DNA of 53,297 nt from Gammaproteobacteria bacterium (GTDB lineage: Bacteria > Pseudomonadota > Gammaproteobacteria > Pseudomonadales > Azotimanducaceae): the NCBI GenBank assembly GCA_028821405.1, contig JAPPGK010000062.1, positions 1 to 53,297 of the forward strand, in the 5' to 3' direction. Shown one piece after another: positions 17,747 to 25,618 of this stretch. The notes beneath the pieces are model-generated. The model made no database searches and was not told the DNA's origin. It worked only from the letters and a program-made list of their open reading frames with translations. Each line of letters starts with the position of its first letter. The first letter of the stretch is position 1. Both the position numbers and the translations under genes were made by a program.

Positions 17747-18391
17747 GTGGGATCGCGAACCATCATCTGTATTGGGGCGTTGGGTATCGTGTTGGGTGCC
17801 GGCCATGCCCGGGCGGCCGAGGGCGAGGAACCACAACAAGGCGACATCGAAGCCGGTCGCGTGCTTGCGGCGACGACCTGCATCGCCTGTCATGGCGAAG
17901 ACGGAAACTCTGCGATACCCGGCTATCCCAACATCGCGGGTCAGAATGCGCGCTACCTGTTCCGGCAGATGCAGTTGATGCGCGACGGCGATCGGGATCC
18001 CAAGGCCATGGGGGTCATGCTGGACAACATGACCGATCAGGACCTCAAGGACATGGCCGCGTTCTACGCCAGCCAAGCCAGCAAGGTCGGCCAGGCGTCC
18101 CGGGAAGGCATCGAACTTGGCGAGGCGATCTATCGAGGCGGGATTTTGGCCAAGCAGGTGGCGGCCTGCACGGCGTGCCATGCGCCGGACGGAAGCGGCA
18201 ACGCGCACGCCGGTTTCCCGAGCCTGTCGGGGCAGAGCGCCGCGTACGTCGTCGAGCAGCTAACGGCATATCGTGAAGGATTGCGCGCGACCGACGAAGG
18301 CAACTACGAAGGCATGATGCGCCAGACGGCCGCCAATATGACCGACGGTGAGATCGCGGCGGTGGCCAACTACGTGCTGGGATTGCACTGA
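17747..18391 (+). CDS. Dihaem cytochrome c4
   Basis: A periplasmic electron carrier to terminal oxidases. The 214-residue precursor starts with GTG at 17747 and has a signal peptide ending near ARAAEG. Two cytochrome c domains in tandem follow, with haem sites CIACH and CTACH and distal Met ligands in segments such as PKAMGVM and YEGMMRQTAANM. The pattern QNARYLFRQMQLMRDGDRDPK is characteristic of the c4 class. It is followed by dsbA, as in Pseudomonas. It probably works with the aa3-type oxidase whose assembly factors are encoded at 8.7-11 kb. Confidence 0.94.
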   Translation: MGSRTIICIGALGIVLGAGHARAAEGEEPQQGDIEAGRVLAATTCIACHGEDGNSAIPGYPNIAGQNARYLFRQMQLMRDGDRDPKAMGVMLDNMTDQDLKDMAAFYASQASKVGQASREGIELGEAIYRGGILAKQVAACTACHAPDGSGNAHAGFPSLSGQSAAYVVEQLTAYREGLRATDEGNYEGMMRQTAANMTDGEIAAVANYVLGLH

Positions 18392-18439
18392 CGGATTGCG
18401 GCACGGTCTAATGAGGCTTCTAGCCTGCGAGTCGGTACC

Positions 18440-19123
18440 ATGAATCGTCTTGTTCCACTTGCCGCCGCCGTGGCCGCGTTGGCGCTGGCGACCGCTGTGC
18501 CCGCCCAGGAGTACAAGGAGGGCCAGGACTATTTCAAACTCCCGGTCCCGGTCGAAACCCGGAACCCGGACAAGATCGAAGTCGTGGAGGTGTTTTCCTA
18601 CGGCTGCATCCATTGCTACGAGCTCGAACCCGGCTTGAACGCGTGGCTCGTGGCGCAAGGCGACGATGTCGACTTCCACCGTGTGCCGATGGCGACGCGG
18701 AACCTGAGGACCTTGGCCCAAGCGTTTTTCACCGCGCAGGCGATGGACGTTCTGCCCCAGGTGCACATGTCGTTGTTCGAGAACATCCACGACTACGGGA
18801 TCGACATGACCCGGCCGCAACTCATCCGGCGGATGTTCGTCAAGGAGGCGGGCGTGGACGAGGAAGAGTTCGCGCGCATCTTCGACTCGTTCGCGATCAA
18901 CACCCGGGTCCGTCAGGCCGACGCGCAGACGCGCCTATACCGAGTCCAGGGCACCCCGACCCTGATCGTCGACGGTCGATACCTTGTGGATACCGTCTCG
19001 GCGGGGACAGCCCGGCGCATGCTCGCGGTGGTCGGCCAACTGATTGACGTGGAGCGTGCCGCCCGGGCAAAGGCTGCGGAGGACGGTACCGGGGATCAGT
19101 CGGCTTCCCCGCCTTCATCTTGA
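18440..19123 (+). CDS. dsbA: Thiol:disulfide interchange protein DsbA
   Basis: The periplasmic oxidase that introduces disulfides into exported proteins. The 227-residue precursor has a clear signal peptide (cleavage near VPAQE) and a thioredoxin fold with an inserted helical domain. The active site is CIHC in VFSYGCIHCYELEP (E. coli has CPHC), and the cis-Pro loop is VQGTPTLIVDG. The C-terminal tail (KAAEDGTGDQSASPPSS) is extended and low in complexity. The neighbouring c4 gene ends 48 bp upstream. Many exported Cys-containing proteins in the window (for example at 43269) are possible clients. Confidence 0.94.
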   Translation: MNRLVPLAAAVAALALATAVPAQEYKEGQDYFKLPVPVETRNPDKIEVVEVFSYGCIHCYELEPGLNAWLVAQGDDVDFHRVPMATRNLRTLAQAFFTAQAMDVLPQVHMSLFENIHDYGIDMTRPQLIRRMFVKEAGVDEEEFARIFDSFAINTRVRQADAQTRLYRVQGTPTLIVDGRYLVDTVSAGTARRMLAVVGQLIDVERAARAKAAEDGTGDQSASPPSS

Positions 19124-19170
19124 GTTCGACGGCGGTCTAGAGCCGCGCCGACCACCCGACGAGCCCCCTG

Positions 19171-20625
19171 ATGTACCTCGGCATCGATCTGGGTACGTCC
19201 GCCGTGAAGGCGGTGGTGACCGACGACGGCGTGGTTGTCGCCGAAGCCAGCGAGCGTCTTGACGTATCGCGTCCCGGGCCTCGAATGAGCGAACAGGCGC
19301 CCGAGGACTGGTGGCGGGCCGCGGACGCCGCGGTTCGACGGCTCAAGCATCTGGCACCGAAAGTCGATGCCATCGGGCTATCCGGACAGATGCACGGCGC
19401 CGTGCTTCTGGACAGTGGCGGCCTGGTCCTGCGCAACGCGATTCTCTGGAACGACGGGCGGTCGGAGGCGGAATGCGCCGAACTCGAGGGTCGCCTCGAT
19501 GTGCCGGGCCTCACGGGGAACCGTGCCATGCCGGGTTTCACGGCACCGAAGCTGCTTTGGGTGCGCCGGCACGAACCGGCGGTCTTTGCCCGCATAAAAA
19601 CCGTTCTATTGCCCAAGGACTACCTGCGCTACCGGATGACGGGCGAGTTGGCGAGCGACATGTCCGATGCGTCGGGCACCCTGTGGCTCGATGTCGGCGG
19701 GCGGCGCTTCTCGAAACCCATGCTCGACGCCACGGGTCTGGACGAGTCGCACATGCCCCGGCTGGTCGAGGGCACCGAGGTCGCGGGCGTGCTGCGGCGG
19801 AAAATCGCCGACGAATGGGGATTGAAACCGGTTCCCGTGGTCGGTGGTGGCGGGGACCAGGCTGCGGGCGCGGTCGGCGCGGGTGCCGTGGTGGCAGGTA
19901 CCAGCTTCGTTTCGCTCGGGACATCGGGGGTCTACTTCGTTCCGGACTCGACCTATCGCCCGAATCCGGATGGCGGCGTCCACGCCTTCTGTCACGCGCT
20001 TCCCGGCATGTGGCACCAGATGTCTGTGGTCCTGTCGGCGGCCAGCGCGCTGACTTGGGTGACCCGACTCACGGGGGCGGCGTCCGAAGCCGCGGTGGTG
20101 GACGAGGTGGAAGCATCGGGCGTTGGGCCCTCTAGCGTCTACTTTCTGCCGTACCTTTCCGGGGAGCGAACCCCGCACAACGATCCCAACGCGCTCGGTG
20201 CATTCGTGGGTCTCGACCACGATGTCGACCGTGCGCGGCTCGTCTACGCCGTGCTCGAAGGTGTGGCGTTCGCCGTGGCGGACGGGCAGCGGGTGCTCGA
20301 AGAAGCGGGGGCAAACATCGGCGAAGTCACCGTAATCGGCGGCGGCTCGCGAAGTACCTACTGGGGCCGCATCCTCTCGGCGGCGTTGGGGCGACCCCTC
20401 ACCTACCGGGAGGACGCCGCCGTCGGCCCTGCATTGGGTGCCGCCCGGCTCGCCGCCCTCGGCCACGCTGGGGGTTCCCCGGCGGTAGTCTGCCCTCAGG
20501 CGCCGGTGGTCGAGTCGGTGGAGGCATCGCCGGAGGCCATCGCTCGCTCCCAGGCGCGATTCGCGACCTACCGCGCCCTCTACCGAGACCTCAAGGAACG
20601 ATTTCCGGCTTTGCACGACGCCTGA
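19171..20625 (+). CDS. xylB: Xylulokinase
   Basis: Phosphorylates D-xylulose to xylulose 5-phosphate, feeding the pentose phosphate pathway. The 484-residue FGGY-family kinase has the N-terminal phosphate loop YLGIDLGTSAVKAVV, the substrate region LSGQMHGAVLLD, the motif DYLRYRMTGELASDMSDASGT, the C-terminal signature YLSGERTPHNDPNALGAFVGL and the adenosine motif VIGGGSRSTYWGRILSAAL. It is followed by xylA after about 60 bp. No xylose transporter or XylR is adjacent, so uptake and control must be encoded elsewhere. Confidence 0.96.
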   Translation: MYLGIDLGTSAVKAVVTDDGVVVAEASERLDVSRPGPRMSEQAPEDWWRAADAAVRRLKHLAPKVDAIGLSGQMHGAVLLDSGGLVLRNAILWNDGRSEAECAELEGRLDVPGLTGNRAMPGFTAPKLLWVRRHEPAVFARIKTVLLPKDYLRYRMTGELASDMSDASGTLWLDVGGRRFSKPMLDATGLDESHMPRLVEGTEVAGVLRRKIADEWGLKPVPVVGGGGDQAAGAVGAGAVVAGTSFVSLGTSGVYFVPDSTYRPNPDGGVHAFCHALPGMWHQMSVVLSAASALTWVTRLTGAASEAAVVDEVEASGVGPSSVYFLPYLSGERTPHNDPNALGAFVGLDHDVDRARLVYAVLEGVAFAVADGQRVLEEAGANIGEVTVIGGGSRSTYWGRILSAALGRPLTYREDAAVGPALGAARLAALGHAGGSPAVVCPQAPVVESVEASPEAIARSQARFATYRALYRDLKERFPALHDA

Positions 20626-20686
20626 CCGCAAGACCCACGCAAAAAGGCCATAATTCCTGGCCGGGGGTACTTTGGAGACGGCTGAT

Positions 20687-22003
20687 ATGAGCTTCTTCCC
20701 GGACGTGGGCACGATTCGCTACAAGGGTCCCGAGTCCACCGAACCGCTCGCGTTCCGCTACTACGACGCCGATGCCGAAGTGCTTGGCAAGACGATGAAG
20801 GAGCACCTGCGGTTCGCGGTCTGCTACTGGCACTCCTTCGACGCCCCGGGGTCGGACGTGTTCGGCACCGGCACTTGGGACCGCCCATGGGCCAACGGCA
20901 GTGCCGACCCCATGGCGGCGGCGAGGGAGAAGCTCGCCGCGGGATTCGAGTTCATCGCCAAGCTGACGGCGCCGTACTTTTGTTTCCACGACCGCGATGT
21001 GGCGCCGGAGGGGGCAACGCTTGCCGAAACTGAGCGCAACCTGCTCGCCATCGGCGAGGACATCGCCCGGGAAATGGAACGGACCGGTATCAAGCTCCTG
21101 TGGGGAACGGCGAACCTCTTCGGCCACCCGCGCTACGCGGCGGGGGCGGCGACCAACCCCAACCCGGAGGTGTTCGCGCATGCCGCGGCGCAGGTGAAGA
21201 CGGCACTCGAACTCACCCACGCCTTGGGCGGCGAGAACTACGTGCTGTGGGGCGGTCGCGAGGGCTACGACACGCTCTTGAACACCGATCTCAAGCGGGA
21301 ATCCGACCAACTCGGGCGGTTCATGCAGCTGGTCGTCGAACACAAGCACAAGATCGGCTTTACGGGCACGCTCCTCATCGAGCCGAAGCCCTGCGAGCCG
21401 ACCAAGCACCAATACGACTTCGACAGCGCGGCGTGCTACGCCTTCCTGCAGAAGTACGGCCTGACCGACGAGTTCAAGCTCAACATCGAATGCAACCACG
21501 CGACGCTTGCCGGCCATACGTTCCAGCACGAGGTCGCCTACGCGATCGCGCACGGCATCTTCGGCAGTATCGATGCCAACCGCGGCGACCCCCAGAACGG
21601 CTGGGATACCGACCAGTACCCGAACAGCGTCGAAGAGGCGACCCTGGTGCTCTACGAGATCCTGCGCGCTGGCGGACTAGGCAGCGGCGGCTTCAACTTC
21701 GACGCCAAACTGCGTCGCCAGAGCGTCGCCCGGGAGGATCTCTTCCACGGCCACATCGGCGGCATGGACACCTTGGCCCGGGGGTTGCGCAACGCCGCCG
21801 CATTGATCCAGTCCGGCGAACTATCCAGGCGCGTCGCGGAACGCTACGCGGGGTGGGACGAAGATCTCGGACAGCGCATCCTGAACGGCGAGTTGGACTT
21901 CGGCACACTTGCCCGCCACGTCCACACGACGAATCCCGATCTGTCGCCCGTCAGCGGTCGCCAGGAGCTGCTCGAGAACGTCGTCTCCCGGTTCGCGAGA
22001 TAG
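20687..22003 (+). CDS. xylA: Xylose isomerase
   Basis: Interconverts D-xylose and D-xylulose using two divalent metals. The 438-residue product is of the longer class II type (E. coli XylA has 440). Visible elements include [12 protein letters not shown] with the catalytic His/Asp, [34 protein letters not shown] (metal Glu and Lys), [12 protein letters not shown] and [17 protein letters not shown] with the metal-binding Asp/His sets. GGAG at 20674-20677 is 9 bp before the ATG at 20687, which is preferred to an in-frame TTG at 20672. With xylB it completes the isomerase pathway. Confidence 0.97.
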   Translation: MSFFPDVGTIRYKGPESTEPLAFRYYDADAEVLGKTMKEHLRFAVCYWHSFDAPGSDVFGTGTWDRPWANGSADPMAAAREKLAAGFEFIAKLTAPYFCFHDRDVAPEGATLAETERNLLAIGEDIAREMERTGIKLLWGTANLFGHPRYAAGAATNPNPEVFAHAAAQVKTALELTHALGGENYVLWGGREGYDTLLNTDLKRESDQLGRFMQLVVEHKHKIGFTGTLLIEPKPCEPTKHQYDFDSAACYAFLQKYGLTDEFKLNIECNHATLAGHTFQHEVAYAIAHGIFGSIDANRGDPQNGWDTDQYPNSVEEATLVLYEILRAGGLGSGGFNFDAKLRRQSVAREDLFHGHIGGMDTLARGLRNAAALIQSGELSRRVAERYAGWDEDLGQRILNGELDFGTLARHVHTTNPDLSPVSGRQELLENVVSRFAR

Positions 22004-22012
22004 GGGCCGGGC

Positions 22013-22213
22013 GTGCCAGCGCGAGGCACCGAAAAGCAACCGACCATCGTGCGGCGGATTCTGCGTCTCTTCAAGAGCGACGCGTTGATCGCGGCCGTCG
22101 CCGTGGTAGCGGTTTCGTTCGTCGCCTGCTTCGGCGTGGCGGTGATCACCTGGTTCACCTACCGGGAGCGATACGGCGTGGGCTTCATCGAGTACCTGAG
22201 GCTGTTCCTGTAA
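22013..22213 (+). CDS. Small single-pass membrane protein, 66 aa
   Basis: Function unknown. A possible small gene starting with GTG at 22013, ten bases after the xylA stop. The product has a basic N-terminal segment (RRILRLFKSD), one strong hydrophobic helix (LIAAVAVVAVSFVACFGVAVITWF) and a short tail with YRERYGVGFIEYLRLF, consistent with an inner-membrane helix. The frame has no competing gene and is followed by a dispersed repeat at 22236. No family is recognised, so it could be a chance reading frame. Confidence 0.5.
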   Translation: MPARGTEKQPTIVRRILRLFKSDALIAAVAVVAVSFVACFGVAVITWFTYRERYGVGFIEYLRLFL

Positions 22214-22235
22214 CGATTGCCAGGCCCGCCGAGCC

Positions 22236-22263
22236 GTAGAGGCGACCCTTAGCGGCCGCCCGC
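22236..22263 (+). repeat. REP-like palindromic repeat, copy 2
   Basis: GTAGAGGCGACCCTTAGCGG followed by CCGCCCGC: a degenerate copy of the GGGCGACC-N5-GGTCGCCC element in the gap between the small membrane gene and the convergent DUF3883 gene. Confidence 0.65.
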
Positions 22264-22336
22264 TTGACGCGCATCCCAGGCTGCTTCGAAGTCTCGATTG
22301 ACGGGTGTGGGAGCTTTCCATTCCGCTTAGATCCGC

Positions 22337-23176
22337 TTAGAAATGTGCACGGTAGTTGGTGGCCCGCAAGGTAACGTGCCCCTGGACATCGCCGGGTAGG
22401 GTGAAGAGCTTTGGGCGTTCGCGGAACTCGAAGACCCGGTAGAGCTGGTAGGCGTTGCTGTTGGCCTTGGAGAATTGAATCTCGCCGGCGCTGATGTAGA
22501 ACGGCGTGCGTTTCCCGTAGCGGGTGGTCTTCACTTCGACGAAGCGATCCCGACCGTCTTCTTCGTAGGAACGGATGTCGTATCCGAGGTGGTCCCCGAT
22601 CGTCTTGGACACCTGCTCGACGTTGCGCGCCAGATGATCCTTGCCCGCCCGCTTAAGCCGGGTCGTTTCGTAGACCATGATCAGGGTCTCGCCCGCATCA
22701 CCGAGGGACTTGTTCGCGGCTTCCTGGTGCACGTAGTCGAACGGCTTTGGCCTCCGTCTCGAGACGACGTATTCTGCCGGATCCTCCGCCGCCGCCAATT
22801 TTCTTCTTGGCGGTTCGACCTGAATGGACAGGATGTCGGCGACCGTCAACGCCTCCTGTGGTGCCGAAGCCTCGCGGGTCAACTCGTCGACTAGTGGCGA
22901 AACGCGCTCGCCAACCACGTCGCGCAACAAGGCTTGCACGTTGCCCCGGGGTTTGTAGCCGTCGATGTAGGGGAGGCCCATCTCGGCGAGCACAGCGCTG
23001 ATGTTCTGGTGCTTGAACTCCACCGAGCCGTGGGACCGGCCCCGCAGTCGCCGGCGCAGGACACGATTGTGCTCTGTCTTCGTGTACGGCTTGCCGGATC
23101 GGTCGAGGGCAAGCATGTCCAGGTAGTCCTGAACAGCGGCTTCCACCTCCGTCCGGCTCCAGTCTCGTCCCGCCAT
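22337..23176 (-). CDS. DUF3883 (PD-(D/E)XK nuclease-like) domain protein
   Basis: A 279-residue protein of unknown biological role. The C-terminal half (about 152-255) matches the DUF3883 pattern: NKSLGDAGETLIMVYE, then GYDIRSYEEDGRDRFVEVKTT, then TPFYISAGEIQFSK and YQLYRVFEF. Candidate catalytic residues for a restriction-like nuclease are Glu163, Asp200, Glu214 and Lys216. The N-terminal half (1-125) looks helical and carries VEFKHQNISAVLAEMGLPYIDGYKP, a block I associate with small restriction-linked proteins. There is no methylase, helicase or McrB-like partner nearby. It is flanked by short gaps on both sides. Confidence 0.8.
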   Translation of the reverse strand: MAGRDWSRTEVEAAVQDYLDMLALDRSGKPYTKTEHNRVLRRRLRGRSHGSVEFKHQNISAVLAEMGLPYIDGYKPRGNVQALLRDVVGERVSPLVDELTREASAPQEALTVADILSIQVEPPRRKLAAAEDPAEYVVSRRRPKPFDYVHQEAANKSLGDAGETLIMVYETTRLKRAGKDHLARNVEQVSKTIGDHLGYDIRSYEEDGRDRFVEVKTTRYGKRTPFYISAGEIQFSKANSNAYQLYRVFEFRERPKLFTLPGDVQGHVTLRATNYRAHF

Positions 23177-23309
23177 TGCGGACTATCGTACACAAGTGAA
23201 CGAGTGCGGGCTCCGACGGATGGGGCTCGGCGATTGACGTGATCGCGGCGTTCTGACAGCGGCCTTGGGGCCGGAATTCTCGCTGACCCTACGTCCCGAT
23301 GAGCGTCCG

Positions 23310-25520
23310 CTATCGCGGCGCGGCGGCGGCCACCACCCGTTTCGTGCAAGCCGTCCCGAACACCTCCGGGTATTGCTTCGGGTAGTCACTCTGGCACTCG
23401 GCGATCGCGGCCTTGGCGCGGTTGACGACGTAGCCGTGTACGAGGCGCGACTCCGCTTCGCCGAGAATCTCCTTGAATCCCGGCATGCCGACGGTTTCGT
23501 AGGCACCCTCGCGCACGATCACGTTCCAGCGCGAGTGCGCGGCGGCGGGCAGGTACTTGAGATCCGGCACGGAGCTTCCCGAGTGGACATCGGAGCCGTG
23601 GCAGGATGAGCACCACGTGTGGTAGAGCATCTCGCCTTGGGCGAGTTCGGCTTCGCTGAGTTCGATATCCGGCGGTTCGGGGATGTTCACGTGGGTGACG
23701 TCAGGTTCTGGCAAGAGAGCCTCGCCGCCCAGCTTGAATGCCAGCAGACGCCCCTCGGAGATCAGGTTGCCCTTGTGGCGGGGGGCGCCGGTGAAAAGCG
23801 TGAACGAGCCGCCCCAACCGGCGATGACCGCGACGTATTGTTCGCCGTCGATGGCGTAGCTGACCGGAGCGGCCACGATTCCCGTGTAAACGGGGGATTC
23901 CCACTTGAGTTCGCCGGTGTCCGCCGCGTAGGCCGCGAAGTAGCCGTCGGAACGACCCTGGAAGACCAGGTTGCCGGCAGTGGTCAGCAGCCCGCCGTTC
24001 CAGGTGCTTGGATGTTGGACGCGCCAGGCTTCCTTCTGCGCGACGGGATCCCAGGCGGCGAGGTGGCCCTTCATCGACGCGAACATGGCGGCGCGCGCTT
24101 CGACGGTCTTGGGCGGCAGCAGGGGTGTCAAGTCGATGCCGGAGTTGAACGCACCGGGCAGGTACTCGAAGTCGGGCTTTTTCGCGTACGGAAAGGCCAT
24201 TTCGATGGCCGGGATGTAGGCGTAGCCGGTCGCCGGGTTGTAGGCCATCGGGTGCCAGTTGTGGCCGCCGTGGGCGGACGGGTAGACGAGAGCCGTGCCT
24301 TCGGGGTGGCGGGCCTCGGGAATCTCCACGGGCCGGCCGGTGGTGGGATCGATGTGGGTTGCCCAGTTGACCGGCACGTAGGCTTCGGCGGAGATGAACT
24401 CGCCGTTGGTTCGATCAAGCACGTAGAAAAAGCCGTTCTTCGGCGCTTGCATGATGACCTTGCGGTTGGTGCCATCGATTTCGATGTCGGCGAGGATCAT
24501 GTGCTGTGTCGCGGTGTAGTCCCAGGTCTCGCCCGGCGTCGTCTGGTAGTGCCAGACCCGTGAGCCGTCGTCGGGATTCAGGGCGACGATGGACGCCAGG
24601 AACAGGTTGTCGCCGCCGCCGGGGCTGCGCAGATCGCGGTTCCACGGGGTGCCGTTGCCGACGCCGACGTACAGCAGGTTGAGATCGGGATCGAAGGCGA
24701 AGGAATCCCAGGCCGTCCCGCCGCCGCCGATCTCCCACCAGTTCCCGCCGCTCCAGGTCGTTGCGGCGAGTTCCATGGCCGGGCTCTCGAACGGCTGCGA
24801 CGGATCGCCGGGGACGGTCCAAAAGCGCCACCGCTCTTCGCCGGTTTCCCAGTCGTAGGCCGTCACATAGCCGCGTACGCCGTATTCGCCGCCGCCGTTG
24901 CCGATCACCACGAGGTCCTTCACCACCCGGGGGGCGCCGGTGATGGTGTAGGGTCGCTCGGGGTCGATGGTCAGGGTTTCCCAGACGACGTCGCCGGTCG
25001 CAGCGTCGAGGGCGACGAGCCTGCCGTCGAGGGTGCCCACGAAGACCCGTCCCTTCCAAACCGCGACACCGCGGTTGACGACGTCGCAGCAGGCGTACTT
25101 GCCCCAGGCCTTGGGCACCTCGGGGTCGTAGCGCCAGATCAGTTCGCCCGTGCGACCGTCGTTCGCGTAGACGCGGCTCCAGGTGCCGGTGGTGAAGACG
25201 ACGCCGTCGACCACGATTGGGGTGGCCTCGAGGCCGCGGGTATCGCTGGTGTCCCAGTACCACGCGAGGCCCAGTTCGGCGACGGTTTCGGCGTTGATGT
25301 CGGACAAGGGACTGTGCCGCTGTTCGTCGTAGGTGCGGCCATGGGCCAGCCAGTTGCCTGGCTCCGCGTCGGCTGCCTGGATCCGCGTTGCCGTAACGGA
25401 CGCCGTCGAAGCCCGGATGGCGTCGGCCCGGGATTGGGGCGTCTCGCGCTCGCAGCCCGAAATAGCCGCGACCGCCGCGAGAACCGCCATCTGAACCGTG
25501 ATCGTCTTAAGTGTGAGCAA
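23310..25520 (-). CDS. PQQ-dependent quinohaemoprotein alcohol dehydrogenase, lipoprotein
   Basis: A periplasmic dehydrogenase that oxidises alcohols with PQQ and passes electrons to a fused cytochrome c. The 736-residue precursor has a lipobox AISGC (Cys23), an eight-bladed propeller with W-motifs (TGELIWRYD, AWRVQHPSTWNGGL), the vicinal disulfide Cys144-Cys145 (KYACCDVVNRGVAVW) next to PQQ, and WNRDLRSPGGGDNLFL with the catalytic Asp region. The C-terminal cytochrome domain has CSSCH near residue 635 and a Met in VGMPGF. The start is TTG at 25520, with GGGAGG 5-6 bases upstream. No PQQ synthesis genes are in view. Confidence 0.94.
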   Translation of the reverse strand: MLTLKTITVQMAVLAAVAAISGCERETPQSRADAIRASTASVTATRIQAADAEPGNWLAHGRTYDEQRHSPLSDINAETVAELGLAWYWDTSDTRGLEATPIVVDGVVFTTGTWSRVYANDGRTGELIWRYDPEVPKAWGKYACCDVVNRGVAVWKGRVFVGTLDGRLVALDAATGDVVWETLTIDPERPYTITGAPRVVKDLVVIGNGGGEYGVRGYVTAYDWETGEERWRFWTVPGDPSQPFESPAMELAATTWSGGNWWEIGGGGTAWDSFAFDPDLNLLYVGVGNGTPWNRDLRSPGGGDNLFLASIVALNPDDGSRVWHYQTTPGETWDYTATQHMILADIEIDGTNRKVIMQAPKNGFFYVLDRTNGEFISAEAYVPVNWATHIDPTTGRPVEIPEARHPEGTALVYPSAHGGHNWHPMAYNPATGYAYIPAIEMAFPYAKKPDFEYLPGAFNSGIDLTPLLPPKTVEARAAMFASMKGHLAAWDPVAQKEAWRVQHPSTWNGGLLTTAGNLVFQGRSDGYFAAYAADTGELKWESPVYTGIVAAPVSYAIDGEQYVAVIAGWGGSFTLFTGAPRHKGNLISEGRLLAFKLGGEALLPEPDVTHVNIPEPPDIELSEAELAQGEMLYHTWCSSCHGSDVHSGSSVPDLKYLPAAAHSRWNVIVREGAYETVGMPGFKEILGEAESRLVHGYVVNRAKAAIAECQSDYPKQYPEVFGTACTKRVVAAAAPR

Positions 25521-25618
25521 CCTAGCCTCCCGACACCCCGAACCGGCGCGAAGGATACAACCTCCGCGTCAATGCCGGTATTCTCAAGGTCATAGGGACA
25601 GGCACTGGAACAAGGACC

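Noticed and set aside
23619-24563. 314-codon plus-strand frame inside the PQQ dehydrogenase gene
   Set aside because: Antisense shadow; the sequence is Gly/Val/Arg-rich with no family pattern.
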